The notes under the pieces are model-generated. The model was given only the letters and a program-made list of their open reading frames with translations, had not been told where the DNA came from and did not search any database. This document shows, one piece after another, positions 17,426 through 26,053 of a DNA stretch of 37,324 nt (positions are counted from its first letter, which is position 1; each line of letters opens with the position of its first letter). A program made the position numbers and the translations under genes. This stretch comes from an uncultured Caryophanales bacterium (GTDB taxonomy: Bacteria; Bacillota_I; Bacilli_A; RF39; UBA660), in the NCBI GenBank assembly GCA_947306705.1, contig CAMZHD010000006.1:1-37324 (forward strand). Reading direction: 5' to 3'.

Positions 17426-18829
17426 TCACCCCAATATATATGGATCTGTATAAGATCCGCTTCCAGAAATAAGATGTTCTTTTGAAATACTTACAACTGG
17501 AACTATATGTTTATATTCTCTTACATCAGCCTCTTCTAATAGTCCATTTGCATAACGACTATATTCCATACTTCCTACTTCTGAAGTTGTATTCATATGG
17601 AAATAATTTGTAAGGCCAACATTTGCCATATAATCAAATATATTTAATAATCCAACTTTGCAATCTACTTGGAAGACATAAGTATTCTCAAAAGAATAAC
17701 CATATTCATCACTAATCTCTCCTGTATAGAAACGAGATTCTAATAAATATCCTCCATACGTTAGACTAAATAAATAATCATGATTTAAATAATACGCTAT
17801 ATTATCCTGATCTGCTAATCGGAAAATACTATTTGTATTACTATAATTTCGATATACTTCTTCTCCATTTGGTAAAGTAATATATCCATTCTTATAAAGA
17901 CTTAATACTCCATTATCGTCTTTATAAACTCTCCATAAATCAGAACCCATTTGTACATAGGTATCTACATAGTTCTTTTTATCTCCTTGCTGAATCACAT
18001 ATGGATGATCAAAGGTTCCATCTCCAGAAGCTACTAATGTATTCTTCTTTAATGTAATAACAGGACGAACTCCATATCCAACATAATTATCACAAGTTTG
18101 AATACTTCCATCTTCTTCTACATATAAATGATCTTCATCTTCATTAATCCCAATTAAGAAGAATAATTTACCAGTATTCAAATAACTACTTTTTCCATTT
18201 GCTAATACATAATCACGTACTCCTAGAGTTGCAACAGAATCTTTAAATTCCTGGTCTCCAGAAGTCGTTTTACCGCCCTCTAATAAATCAACGGTATATT
18301 TCGTTTTAGCTAAAAATTCCTTTGGATAAGGTATTGTTTGATAATATGTACCAGAATGTGGTAAATCTGTTTTATTTAACCAGTTATATACATTCGATGA
18401 AAAGTAAGAAGCTTCATCTCCCCACATAAAGGAAGCTGCTATATCTTCAGCAATCAATCTTACTGTATTATCATTATTAACACGAATGACACGCCATGCT
18501 CGATTGGCAAAGATTACATAGTTATTCGTTACATTTCCTTTGAAATAATAACCATCAGAATCTTGATGTAATCCTTCTTCTTCTCCATGAACAACAGCAT
18601 TTCCTGTCGTAATTAAACCATTTAGTGTCATTGCTTCTTCTTCTAATCGCATATTTTGCCTGCTGTAATAGTATAGACTTCTATACCCAAAATAGAGTCC
18701 CATTCCAATCAAAGCTGTTAAGCTTAAAAAGTTAAAAATAAACTCTGCAGGACCAATTAAATGTTTTGGTTTTTTATTCGTTTTTGGTCTTCTCTTTAAT
18801 CGAATTTTTGCTTTTACTTTTTTTGCCAT
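17426..18829 (-). CDS. Membrane-anchored protein with two DUF6273-like extracellular units
   Basis: The 467-residue product has a very basic start (MAKKVKAKIRLKRRP), one membrane segment (about residues 30-52), then an extracellular region that is tyrosine- and asparagine-rich. It contains FANRAWRVIRVNNDNTVRL, NVYNWLN and YGVRPVITLKK, the layout of the DUF6273-type surface domains of gut Bacillota. The strand-turn at PVITLKKNTLVASGDGTFDHPYVI recurs at the C-terminus as PVVSISKEHLISGSGSYTDPYILG, so the region appears to be two tandem units ending in SG-x-G-[TS]-[FY]-x-x-PY. It has its own promoter and precedes the phosphodiester glycosidase gene with an overlap. The stop is TGA. Function is unknown; family assignment is tentative. 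Confidence 0.6.
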   Translation of the reverse strand: MAKKVKAKIRLKRRPKTNKKPKHLIGPAEFIFNFLSLTALIGMGLYFGYRSLYYYSRQNMRLEEEAMTLNGLITTGNAVVHGEEEGLHQDSDGYYFKGNVTNNYVIFANRAWRVIRVNNDNTVRLIAEDIAASFMWGDEASYFSSNVYNWLNKTDLPHSGTYYQTIPYPKEFLAKTKYTVDLLEGGKTTSGDQEFKDSVATLGVRDYVLANGKSSYLNTGKLFFLIGINEDEDHLYVEEDGSIQTCDNYVGYGVRPVITLKKNTLVASGDGTFDHPYVIQQGDKKNYVDTYVQMGSDLWRVYKDDNGVLSLYKNGYITLPNGEEVYRNYSNTNSIFRLADQDNIAYYLNHDYLFSLTYGGYLLESRFYTGEISDEYGYSFENTYVFQVDCKVGLLNIFDYMANVGLTNYFHMNTTSEVGSMEYSRYANGLLEEADVREYKHIVPVVSISKEHLISGSGSYTDPYILG

Positions 18830-18853
18830 ACTGAACTTTCTCCATCCTACAAG

Positions 18854-18882
18854 ATTATATCAAAGAAAAAGGAGAAGCACAA
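18854..18882 (-). promoter_or_regulatory. Promoter of the 467-residue protein/phosphodiester glycosidase unit
   Basis: TTGTGC (18877-18882) and TATAAT (18854-18859) on the minus strand with a 17-base spacer, 24 bases before the ATG at 18829. The spacing and the -10 are good but the -35 is weak. Confidence 0.55.
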
Positions 18883-18885
18883 GAC

Positions 18886-19866
18886 TTACACCATACTTTT
18901 AATATAATTATAAATTCGATTAGAAGTATTCTTTGTATAATGAAGTCCATCTGAAGTATCATAGCCTTCTCGATTTAAATAACCATAAACATCAATCCAA
19001 GTAATATTGCGATCTAAATTACTTTGAAGTTTTGTATTAAACTTAGCAATTCCATCATTCATAGAACTATATTTCCCACTGCAAGGGCCAATAGAAGCAT
19101 AATAAACTCTACTTCCATTCTTTGTCCAAGAAGAAACATTTTCATTCATATAGGAAATATAGCTATCGATATTTCTAAGATCATTGACTCCCATCCAAAA
19201 CACAATGGCAGTATCACTTTTGAAGTATTTTTCAGCAACCGGTACACCCGTTTGTTTCATCCATGTTAGTCCTTTTCCTCCTTGGGCAACAAAGATACTA
19301 TCTCCGACTAAATGAACTCCTCCACTACTGTAGTTTGCACCTTTCCAGTCTCCTGAAATATAAGCATACATTTGAACCGTTCTAGAATCTCCAATGAAGA
19401 CTACTTTTCCACTTCCATCAATATTAGGAGCTGTCGGTGGAACGGTAGCCTCTTCATTAGAATTCTCATTAGTAGATTGTTTTTTCCCTTTTTCATAATC
19501 ATCTGCATTAGGAGTGATTTTAGACTTTTGTTCTTTATCATAGGGATTAATATAAGTACTGTTAGAATTGGAACGTTCATTTGCTTGATTCCAACAACTA
19601 CTTACACTGGTACTTTCTCCAACCATTCCCATAACTGCATTTACAAATACAGGAATCATAAAAACAATCGCTGCTGCTAAAAACTTATTAAGGATATTCT
19701 TTTTTAAACCATTTTTTTGATCAGGATCATTCACCATACTGATGAATCCGATTGATCCCCAAATGATTAAAAGAATCGGAACAATGATTTGAATCAACAA
19801 CATCGCTCTTTTTACAATACTTAAAATAGCTCCTAAAGCGGGGCTATTACAAGCGTTCAATATCAT
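18886..19866 (-). CDS. Fusion of a two-helix pilin-like (TrbC/VirB2-type) N-terminus with an SGNH hydrolase
   Basis: The 326-residue protein has two hydrophobic helices (residues 18-43 and 60-84) with a short DPDQKNGLKK loop, like the small two-helix pilin family of conjugation systems. A low-complexity linker (85-150, Asn/Ser/Lys/Glu-rich) follows, then an SGNH/GDSL hydrolase (153-326). Its catalytic blocks are visible: VFIGDSRT with S161, MGVNDL with N228, and DGLHY with D306 and H309. The ATG at 19866 has an AGGTGA box and a good promoter (19901-19929). No other secretion or conjugation gene is in the window, so the N-terminus probably only anchors the hydrolase outside the cell. SGNH enzymes often deacylate surface sugars. 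The start could be N-terminally incomplete as a signal peptide. Confidence 0.72.
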   Translation of the reverse strand: MILNACNSPALGAILSIVKRAMLLIQIIVPILLIIWGSIGFISMVNDPDQKNGLKKNILNKFLAAAIVFMIPVFVNAVMGMVGESTSVSSCWNQANERSNSNSTYINPYDKEQKSKITPNADDYEKGKKQSTNENSNEEATVPPTAPNIDGSGKVVFIGDSRTVQMYAYISGDWKGANYSSGGVHLVGDSIFVAQGGKGLTWMKQTGVPVAEKYFKSDTAIVFWMGVNDLRNIDSYISYMNENVSSWTKNGSRVYYASIGPCSGKYSSMNDGIAKFNTKLQSNLDRNITWIDVYGYLNREGYDTSDGLHYTKNTSNRIYNYIKSMV

Positions 19867-19900
19867 CTAATCACCTCACACTCTCCCCAAAAGTGTCTAT

Positions 19901-19929
19901 ATTATAACACAAAAAGGGTTATTTTACAA
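19901..19929 (-). promoter_or_regulatory. Promoter of the SGNH fusion gene
   Basis: TTGTAA (19924-19929) and TATAAT (19901-19906) on the minus strand, spacer 17 bases, 34 bases before the ATG at 19866. The -35 overlaps the end of the upstream gene, so this gene can be transcribed separately. Confidence 0.7.
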
Positions 19930-20965
19930 CCCAAAATGTAGACATATTGCGAAGACCGTTTTCTCCTCCTGCTACAGGAGTATTCACAATTTTATGATTT
20001 ATCACTAATTCAGAAGAACTTCCACCATCTAAATTTGAAGCATTATAGGCTCCATATCGTTCCATAATATCGGTTAAATCAACCATATCCGCTCCAATAC
20101 TACTAGCAAGTCTTCCATTGATAACAAGGAATAATACAATTCCATCTTTTCTTTGACCAATGGCACTACGAGGAGCAATTCCCCATCCACCATTACCACG
20201 AATAAAGCTTCTCTTTCCGTTAACAATTAAGTATGGTCCAAATTCAATCGCATCTCGATATCCAATATCAATTGCTTCTTGCATACTCATATTTCCAAGG
20301 ATTAATTTATCTTCATTCGTAAATCCAATAAATCCTCCCCCCATACCAGCATCATAATAATCACTAACGACCTCTCCATTAGAAATAACGGTTCCATGAG
20401 GAAGAGCCCCATTACTATTCCAATCCGGATCATAGAATCCACCAGCATTCATCGCAATTATCGCATTTTCTCTTTTACTAACAGTTAAAATAGATTCTCC
20501 TGTCACTCCCAATTGAGAAGATGTTGCGATATGAATTCTAGAAGGATCATAAATAGCTACTAAGAATCCCTGATATCCATTTCCTTTGATATCAATCACT
20601 TTATATAAATCATTTTCTGGATCTTTTTGTAAGATTTGTTTTTCATACTCATTTCGATATATCGTAGTAGCATATTTACGAAACATAATCTCATCCGGAT
20701 TACTAATCTCATCAACTTCAATAATACTATTCTTTTCTAATACTTCTTGAATGTATTCTTCACTGTAAATAGAAGTTGCTAAATACTGATGCGTCATAGT
20801 TGTCATCGCACTGGTAATCCAAAACTCTTTAAAAGAATCAAATGGTCCATAAAATAAGAATAAAAAAGAAGAAAATCCCAAAACATAAAGACAGCAAACG
20901 ATTACTAAAATCTTTCGCTTTAAAGGCATCTTATATGTTTGTCTCACTTTCTTCGTATTTTTCAT
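19919..20965 (-). CDS. Membrane-anchored phosphodiester glycosidase (NAGPA-like), paralogue 2
   Basis: The 348-residue product has a basic start, one membrane segment (about residues 18-40), a juxtamembrane FWITSAMTTMTHQYLA and the phosphodiester glycosidase domain: IAMNAGGFYD, GFTNEDKLILG, EFGPYLIVNG, GIAPRSAIGQRKDG, YNASNLDGGSSSE and GLRNMSTFWVV. It matches paralogue 1 (16299-17420) over nearly its whole length, including the unusual stretch next to the membrane segment. Its C-terminus is shorter. It follows the 188-residue protein after a three-base gap, with a GAGG box in that gene's end. The two enzymes flank the SGNH hydrolase and the 467-residue protein, suggesting related surface-glycan roles. 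Confidence 0.88.
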   Translation of the reverse strand: MKNTKKVRQTYKMPLKRKILVIVCCLYVLGFSSFLFLFYGPFDSFKEFWITSAMTTMTHQYLATSIYSEEYIQEVLEKNSIIEVDEISNPDEIMFRKYATTIYRNEYEKQILQKDPENDLYKVIDIKGNGYQGFLVAIYDPSRIHIATSSQLGVTGESILTVSKRENAIIAMNAGGFYDPDWNSNGALPHGTVISNGEVVSDYYDAGMGGGFIGFTNEDKLILGNMSMQEAIDIGYRDAIEFGPYLIVNGKRSFIRGNGGWGIAPRSAIGQRKDGIVLFLVINGRLASSIGADMVDLTDIMERYGAYNASNLDGGSSSELVINHKIVNTPVAGGENGLRNMSTFWVVK

Positions 20966-20968
20966 TTT

Positions 20969-21535
20969 TTATTCCTCTTTACCATCAAAACTTCCGTCAC
21001 CATTATAATCAACATAATCTTTTTTCGTTGAATATTCTCGTATTCTAACAAAAGACCCTAACTGTCTTTGATAATCATTAAACTTTTTAACATTTTCATT
21101 ATATAGATGAATATCTGTTACAAAATAATTAATAATTTGTTCATAAATACTTCTATAATTATTACATTTACTGTTTACTTCACTATTTGGATAATAAACA
21201 TCAGTGCATAACTTATCTAAAGCTCTCGCATTTTTTACTAATTCATCTACTAATTGCTCATAATTTGATAATTTATCTTTTACAATACTATCTTCTTGGT
21301 ACATTGTGTCATAGAATAGATTACTTAAAGTAGCTGTGTATAATTCATCACGATATATTTCAAATACACTCGTATTCGTACTAAACACTTCAAATTCATC
21401 ATTCACAACACTAACTCTCTTATAAGTTTGTTCACGATCTCTTTTAAGTCCAATTACAAAAGAAGAAACACTACCAGAGATAATCATAATAAAACTTAAA
21501 GTAAGTATTCCAAAGGCTATTTTTCTGATATCCAT
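20969..21535 (-). CDS. Unknown membrane-anchored protein with EF-hand-like C-terminal loop
   Basis: The start is the ATG at 21535, with an AGGTGATA box, not the longer frame to 21637. The 188-residue product has a membrane segment (about residues 8-28), a helical extracellular region with two closely spaced cysteines (LCTDVYYPNSEVNSKC), and a C-terminal DYNGDGSFDGKEE. The last segment fits a calcium-binding loop (D-x-N-x-D-G-x-x-D-x-x-E), as in dockerins and EF-hands. There is one copy, not the pair of a true dockerin. It is coupled to the phosphodiester glycosidase gene downstream. I do not recognise the rest. Confidence 0.65.
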   Translation of the reverse strand: MDIRKIAFGILTLSFIMIISGSVSSFVIGLKRDREQTYKRVSVVNDEFEVFSTNTSVFEIYRDELYTATLSNLFYDTMYQEDSIVKDKLSNYEQLVDELVKNARALDKLCTDVYYPNSEVNSKCNNYRSIYEQIINYFVTDIHLYNENVKKFNDYQRQLGSFVRIREYSTKKDYVDYNGDGSFDGKEE

Positions 21536-21679
21536 ACTATCACCTATTTTAATTTTACCAAAAAAGACAATTAAATGGCATAAGATTTTATTACAATTGT
21601 ACATTCTGAAAGAACTAATTCCTTTATATATCAACAAATAATCAATTTTATTGACAAAATGTTTTACAAAATTTTACAT

Positions 21680-21714
21680 ATAAAAAAGTGTCTCTTTTGT
21701 AAGAAACACTTTTT
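21680..21714 (-). terminator. Intrinsic terminator of the giant prepilin operon
   Basis: Arms 21683-21694 and 21703-21714 (AAAAAGTGT with one G-T pair) form a 12-base stem. A T-rich tract follows on the minus strand. It directly follows the stop at 21716. The rest of the 180-base gap to 21535 holds only AT-rich sequence with a weak possible promoter (TTGTCA, 17 bases, TTGATA). Confidence 0.85.
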
Positions 21715-21715
21715 A

Positions 21716-22192
21716 TTATTTAGAAACAATTGCTTTTTTCTCTTCTTTTGTTAGTTTTTCAATCGTATAATCCGTTACAGAATGAAAATCTTCTGTGAAA
21801 AACTGATAGGAAGAAGAGATCTTTTGATCTGGTTTTAAATCTTGATAAGATACAAGAACTGTATTTGTTCCAAAATTTAATTTTAAGTATCCACTCTCTT
21901 TTTTAGATCCTCGATTCCATACTGTATAATCAACTCTACCAAATGTCTCGAGATAGGTAATTTCTACATCTGAAATACAAATACGTTCTAAACAATGAAG
22001 ATCTTTTAATCGATCATTTGTAATGACTTCTGTTCCTTCTAGCTCAGTTGTCTCCTCAGAATACTTATAAAAGTTATTCTCATCGATTTGATCTTTAGGA
22101 GAAGACTTATGTTTTGGTAGTAAAAAGATGAAACCCATTACCAACAAAACAACCGCAATAATTAATAAAATAATTTTCCAATTCTTTTTCAT
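21716..22192 (-). CDS. Small membrane-anchored unknown protein of the giant prepilin operon
   Basis: The 158-residue protein has a basic start, one membrane segment (about residues 6-25) and an extracellular region of about 125 residues. The latter has a cysteine pair (HCLERIC), then several alternating strands (VEITYLETFGRVDYTVWN, SGYLKLNFG, NTVLVSYQDL) consistent with a small beta-sandwich. It ends in a charged helix. An AGGAGG box and a start only eight bases after the prepilin stop show coupling to that gene. It is the last gene before the terminator. No family is recognised; an accessory or anchor for the prepilin is a guess. Confidence 0.7.
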   Translation of the reverse strand: MKKNWKIILLIIAVVLLVMGFIFLLPKHKSSPKDQIDENNFYKYSEETTELEGTEVITNDRLKDLHCLERICISDVEITYLETFGRVDYTVWNRGSKKESGYLKLNFGTNTVLVSYQDLKPDQKISSSYQFFTEDFHSVTDYTIEKLTKEEKKAIVSK

Positions 22193-22200
22193 AAATCCTC

Positions 22201-25200
22201 CTAATTATCCAATACACGGATATAAGGAACATCCGCATTCTTATCATAATTGAATAATCCTGCATCAATGGCAGCTGGGTGAATTGCCCCACGGCTAATC
22301 TCTGTTAAAGTAACAGAAGAATCTCCAGGATTATAAGACGTTGTATAAGATTTATAGTAAGTGGTTGCGGTATAAGTAACTCCCCCAATCGTAACAGACC
22401 ATTCTGGGCAAGACCTTGGTACCATACCAATCGCAATATAATTGTAGTTACTTTGTTTTGGATTATAGAAGCAATCAATATAACCACAAGTGGCTTGATA
22501 GGTTGTACGAGATGGATTTGTTTCAGGATGTAAGCACCTATAACTATTCAAGATAGCATCACGATAATACGTTGTCTTTGTATAATATCCAAATATATTA
22601 TTGGTTGGACAATTTGTATTCATAGGAGCAGAAGCACTGTTGTTCTTAACCCAGTAATAACATCTTCCTCCACATTTTTCAGCAGAAATCTTTGAGTTAT
22701 TCGTTACTGGATTTCCTTGAGAATCTGTATACGTACGATCCGGATCAAAAGTATATTCATAAATTGGATTCGTATTAATTGGATTCGTACAAACAGTATA
22801 ATCTTTATCATAAAGAGTTGTTTTAGTTGCCGTATGATTACTTGAATCCGCAACTTTTAACGTTAGAGAAACCGTATCATCTGTTAACTCACTAGGATCT
22901 GGATATTCAATAGTATAAGTTTTTCCACTAGACCCACTAAATGTCTCTCCATTGATATCTTGAGTAATATAATTCGTACAAGCCGTTAAACCAACACAAA
23001 CTTTATATGTATCCAATGGATCTGTAACTAGAACTTCTACAAGAACTCTACCATTTTCATCTTTGGCAGCTTTAAATGCTTTAATAACAGGTGTTTCATC
23101 ATTTACCACTTGATAATCAACAATGGATGTAATTGTTTCTGTAGTCTCTGTAACATTTCTAGAATCACGTACTCGAGCATAGATATGGTAAATAGATCCA
23201 TCTAAGGAACCAGGTAATGTGAAATCATATCCATTTGGATTATAAGTTACATAATTGTTTAGACAAGATTCTGTATCAGAATTTCCCTTTTTATAACAAA
23301 CTCTTACTTTGATATCTCCATCAGAATCAAAATCATCTCTGGCATCAATATCAAAATGAATATCTAATCCATTTCCATCAGGATTTCTTGATAAAACTCT
23401 AGGATTTGTATCCCATCCGATCACTCCTCTAATGAAAGGTGGTCTATCTTTATAAATCCAATAGGATTCAGATTCAGTTCCAATGTTTCCTTTATTATCC
23501 TTCGCAAATACATATAGAGTTTTTTCAGCACTTGGTTGATTATAGTATGGGAATGATCCCGTAGTAGTAAATGTATAATCATACTCATTTTGAGAATAAG
23601 GAACATAATTTGAAGCATGAGACTCATCACATTGATTTGGATCTTCGTTGAAACAGACTAATAAATCTTCTTGATTCGTTACATCATCAATAACTCCTAA
23701 AGTAATTTTTACATCAACCGTTCCACCAATCATAGATGGACACAAATCAACATTATGAGAACAAGCAGTACCGATACTACTAATATTAATTCCATTAATA
23801 GAAGGAGCTTGATCCATATACAATTGATAGTCAACAAAAGCTGTAGAAGTTTCTCCATAAGAATCTGTTAAGGTAATAACAATATGTTTCGTAGAACCAT
23901 CATAATTTCCATCAACAACAAAATCTATATTTTGACGATTATAATTTGCAAGAGTACTAGTTACTTTTAAAGTATCATCTTGTGTAATCTTTAATTCAAC
24001 TGTATCACTTTCTCCAAAATCATCTTCTGCTACTAGTTGAATATAAGTATTTAAGTTTCCTTCTTCAATAGAGTTTTCAGGATTAGAAGCTACGTTGAAA
24101 GATTCAATTCTTGGAGCTTGATTCTTATATAATTGATAAGTTGCACTTGTAGTTGAAACATGACCAGCAGCATCCATTAAACCAACATATAAATTACGAA
24201 CACGATTGGTTCCATCATATGGATGGGTTTCATCTAATGCAAAATCATATACTTTTTCATAATATCGGAATGACATTCCATAAGTTTCCGTAAAAGCACT
24301 TGGATTAGAGGCAACACACACATCAGGAGATTCAGAAAGACAAGCTAAAACATCATCATTTGAATTAATATCATCTGCAGCTTCTAATCGAAGAACAACA
24401 TGTCCTCCTCCCCCTAACTCAATAGGGCATAATGCTTCATTTTCGCACGCAATTCCAAGACTCGTAACTGTAAAACTACTAATAGCAGGAGCAAGATCTT
24501 CATGAACCACATATTTAGCAGTTTTAGGATTACTAACAGCACCCATAGAATCTTCAAGAGTAACCGTTAAAGTTCTCTCTTCCCCATCATAAGTACCAGC
24601 AAAAGTAAATGGAATTGGATTGTATAAATCATAATGAGTATCTTTTGTATTGACTCCATCTGATAAATGAACAATTACTTGATCATTAGGAGTAATATCA
24701 TCTGTAAAAGAAACACTGACATTAACAGATAAATTATGATATCCCGTAGTAACAGATTCAACTGCTACATAATCAGTTCCAGAAACATATTCATATTGAG
24801 GAGCAGCATTATTATGGAATGTATATTGAAAATCAGCAGAAGATACTTTTCCTGAAGTATCTTTTACAAAAGCATTTAAAGTACAACCACTTCCACATTG
24901 AAATGCATAATCTTTACTATCGGTATCTCCAAAATAAGAAGCATATGTAACATATTCTGAATCAGAACAAGTAGCACCGCTTCCCTCTGCAAAACAAACA
25001 CTTAATTCATCTGCTGTATTAATATCATCACTGATAGATAATCTTAATTTTGCAATCGTATTATTATAATTTTCATTATCTCTTCTAGATAACCCAGAGT
25101 TACTAAGGTTAATTTCAGGAGCTTCATTCGTATGTAATTGATATTCTAATGTCTTTTTCGCAACATTCTCTTTATCATCTTTTACAACGACAAAGATTTG

Positions 25201-26040
25201 AATAGTCTCTCCATTATAAGAATGATGACCATCATTAAAATCAAATGTTTTGGTAAAAGTATTATTATCTCCGTAATTGGTTCCTGTCCCAGAAGTTGCA
25301 TCATCATATCCTGTTAAGGATGTATAAACCGTTAAGCGATTCCTGGGAGTATCAGAATCATCTACTCTCAAAGTTAAAGTAGCATCCAAAGAATTATAAC
25401 TTTTTCCAGAAGTAGAACTAAGAGATGCTTTCATAATCTTAGGAGAAGATGAATTATCTTGAATAGAACTATCTGCTAAATCAGGAGAATTATAAACATG
25501 ATCAATTTCGGTTACATAATGATTTCCTAATTTTTGATTGATATAGTCAACCGTCATATGAGTATCTTCTACATAGACTAAATCTGCTTTTTGAAAAGTC
25601 TTAACTCTTCTATGTGCAGATCTTGAAGATAAAACATTTTCTTTCGTAAGTTCTATTCCTCGATACTCTCCATTTTTTGTTTTCTCTATAATCGTTGCAG
25701 AATACTCCATTTGACTATTGTCATTTTTAATAACGACATAAGATGCTTCTTTCTCATATTTTCCTTCATTTGGAGGGCTTTCAAACTCATCGCTATCTAG
25801 ATAGACTAAACTAACAACGATACACTCTCCTGGATTTGGTTTTTCAATATCAGAAGAAGCAGAACGAATCTTATAATCTGCTTTTGCGATTAATTTTTTC
25901 GCATCCGAAATATAAATCTTATCTTTGCTATCGCTAACCATGTTCACAATTCTAGGAATTGCAAAAATAGCTAAAACTCCCAAAATAACAACAGCCGCTA
26001 ATAACTCGATTAAAGTAAACCCCTTATGATTTTTACGCAT
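22201..26040 (-). CDS. Giant type IV prepilin-like protein (1279 residues) with eight tandem ectodomain repeats
   Basis: The ATG at 26040 has a GGAGGG box six bases upstream and is preferred to the frame reaching 26070. Residues 1-25 are a canonical prepilin leader: MRKNHKG then FTLIELLAAVVILGVLAIFAIP, with cleavage expected after G7 and glutamate at mature position 5. Residues 26-199 resemble the start of a pilin-like head with a C73. Residues 200-1083 hold eight repeats of about 100-125 residues (near 200, 307, 413, 517, 642, 745, 867, 983). Each has a central DD-[IF/V]-x3-D-x-[LV]-x-V motif and ends in a Y-x-[LVI]-[YH]-x-[ND]-x-[AP]P-x-I boundary. Residues 1084-1279 form a cysteine-rich C-terminal domain (eight cysteines). 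Ordinary pilins are about 150 residues. No pilus motor or prepilin peptidase gene is visible here. Confidence 0.88.
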   Translation of the reverse strand: MRKNHKGFTLIELLAAVVILGVLAIFAIPRIVNMVSDSKDKIYISDAKKLIAKADYKIRSASSDIEKPNPGECIVVSLVYLDSDEFESPPNEGKYEKEASYVVIKNDNSQMEYSATIIEKTKNGEYRGIELTKENVLSSRSAHRRVKTFQKADLVYVEDTHMTVDYINQKLGNHYVTEIDHVYNSPDLADSSIQDNSSSPKIMKASLSSTSGKSYNSLDATLTLRVDDSDTPRNRLTVYTSLTGYDDATSGTGTNYGDNNTFTKTFDFNDGHHSYNGETIQIFVVVKDDKENVAKKTLEYQLHTNEAPEINLSNSGLSRRDNENYNNTIAKLRLSISDDINTADELSVCFAEGSGATCSDSEYVTYASYFGDTDSKDYAFQCGSGCTLNAFVKDTSGKVSSADFQYTFHNNAAPQYEYVSGTDYVAVESVTTGYHNLSVNVSVSFTDDITPNDQVIVHLSDGVNTKDTHYDLYNPIPFTFAGTYDGEERTLTVTLEDSMGAVSNPKTAKYVVHEDLAPAISSFTVTSLGIACENEALCPIELGGGGHVVLRLEAADDINSNDDVLACLSESPDVCVASNPSAFTETYGMSFRYYEKVYDFALDETHPYDGTNRVRNLYVGLMDAAGHVSTTSATYQLYKNQAPRIESFNVASNPENSIEEGNLNTYIQLVAEDDFGESDTVELKITQDDTLKVTSTLANYNRQNIDFVVDGNYDGSTKHIVITLTDSYGETSTAFVDYQLYMDQAPSINGINISSIGTACSHNVDLCPSMIGGTVDVKITLGVIDDVTNQEDLLVCFNEDPNQCDESHASNYVPYSQNEYDYTFTTTGSFPYYNQPSAEKTLYVFAKDNKGNIGTESESYWIYKDRPPFIRGVIGWDTNPRVLSRNPDGNGLDIHFDIDARDDFDSDGDIKVRVCYKKGNSDTESCLNNYVTYNPNGYDFTLPGSLDGSIYHIYARVRDSRNVTETTETITSIVDYQVVNDETPVIKAFKAAKDENGRVLVEVLVTDPLDTYKVCVGLTACTNYITQDINGETFSGSSGKTYTIEYPDPSELTDDTVSLTLKVADSSNHTATKTTLYDKDYTVCTNPINTNPIYEYTFDPDRTYTDSQGNPVTNNSKISAEKCGGRCYYWVKNNSASAPMNTNCPTNNIFGYYTKTTYYRDAILNSYRCLHPETNPSRTTYQATCGYIDCFYNPKQSNYNYIAIGMVPRSCPEWSVTIGGVTYTATTYYKSYTTSYNPGDSSVTLTEISRGAIHPAAIDAGLFNYDKNADVPYIRVLDN
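22792..25443 (-). repeat. Eight protein-level repeats within the giant prepilin
   Basis: The repeats cover residues 200-1083, with units of about 300-370 bases. Units 4 and 6 share an extra cysteine loop (GIACENEALCP and GTACSHNVDLCP) after the boundary motif. Units 2, 4, 6, 7 and 8 carry a C-x(5-10)-C pair after the DD motif, while units 1, 3 and 5 do not. The pattern suggests duplication of two-unit blocks. Confidence 0.75.
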
Positions 26041-26053
26041 AGTATCCCTCCAT

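Noticed and set aside
18886-19866. Possible integrative conjugative element because of the pilin-like helices
   Set aside because: No relaxase, coupling protein, VirB4-type ATPase, integrase or att site is seen nearby.
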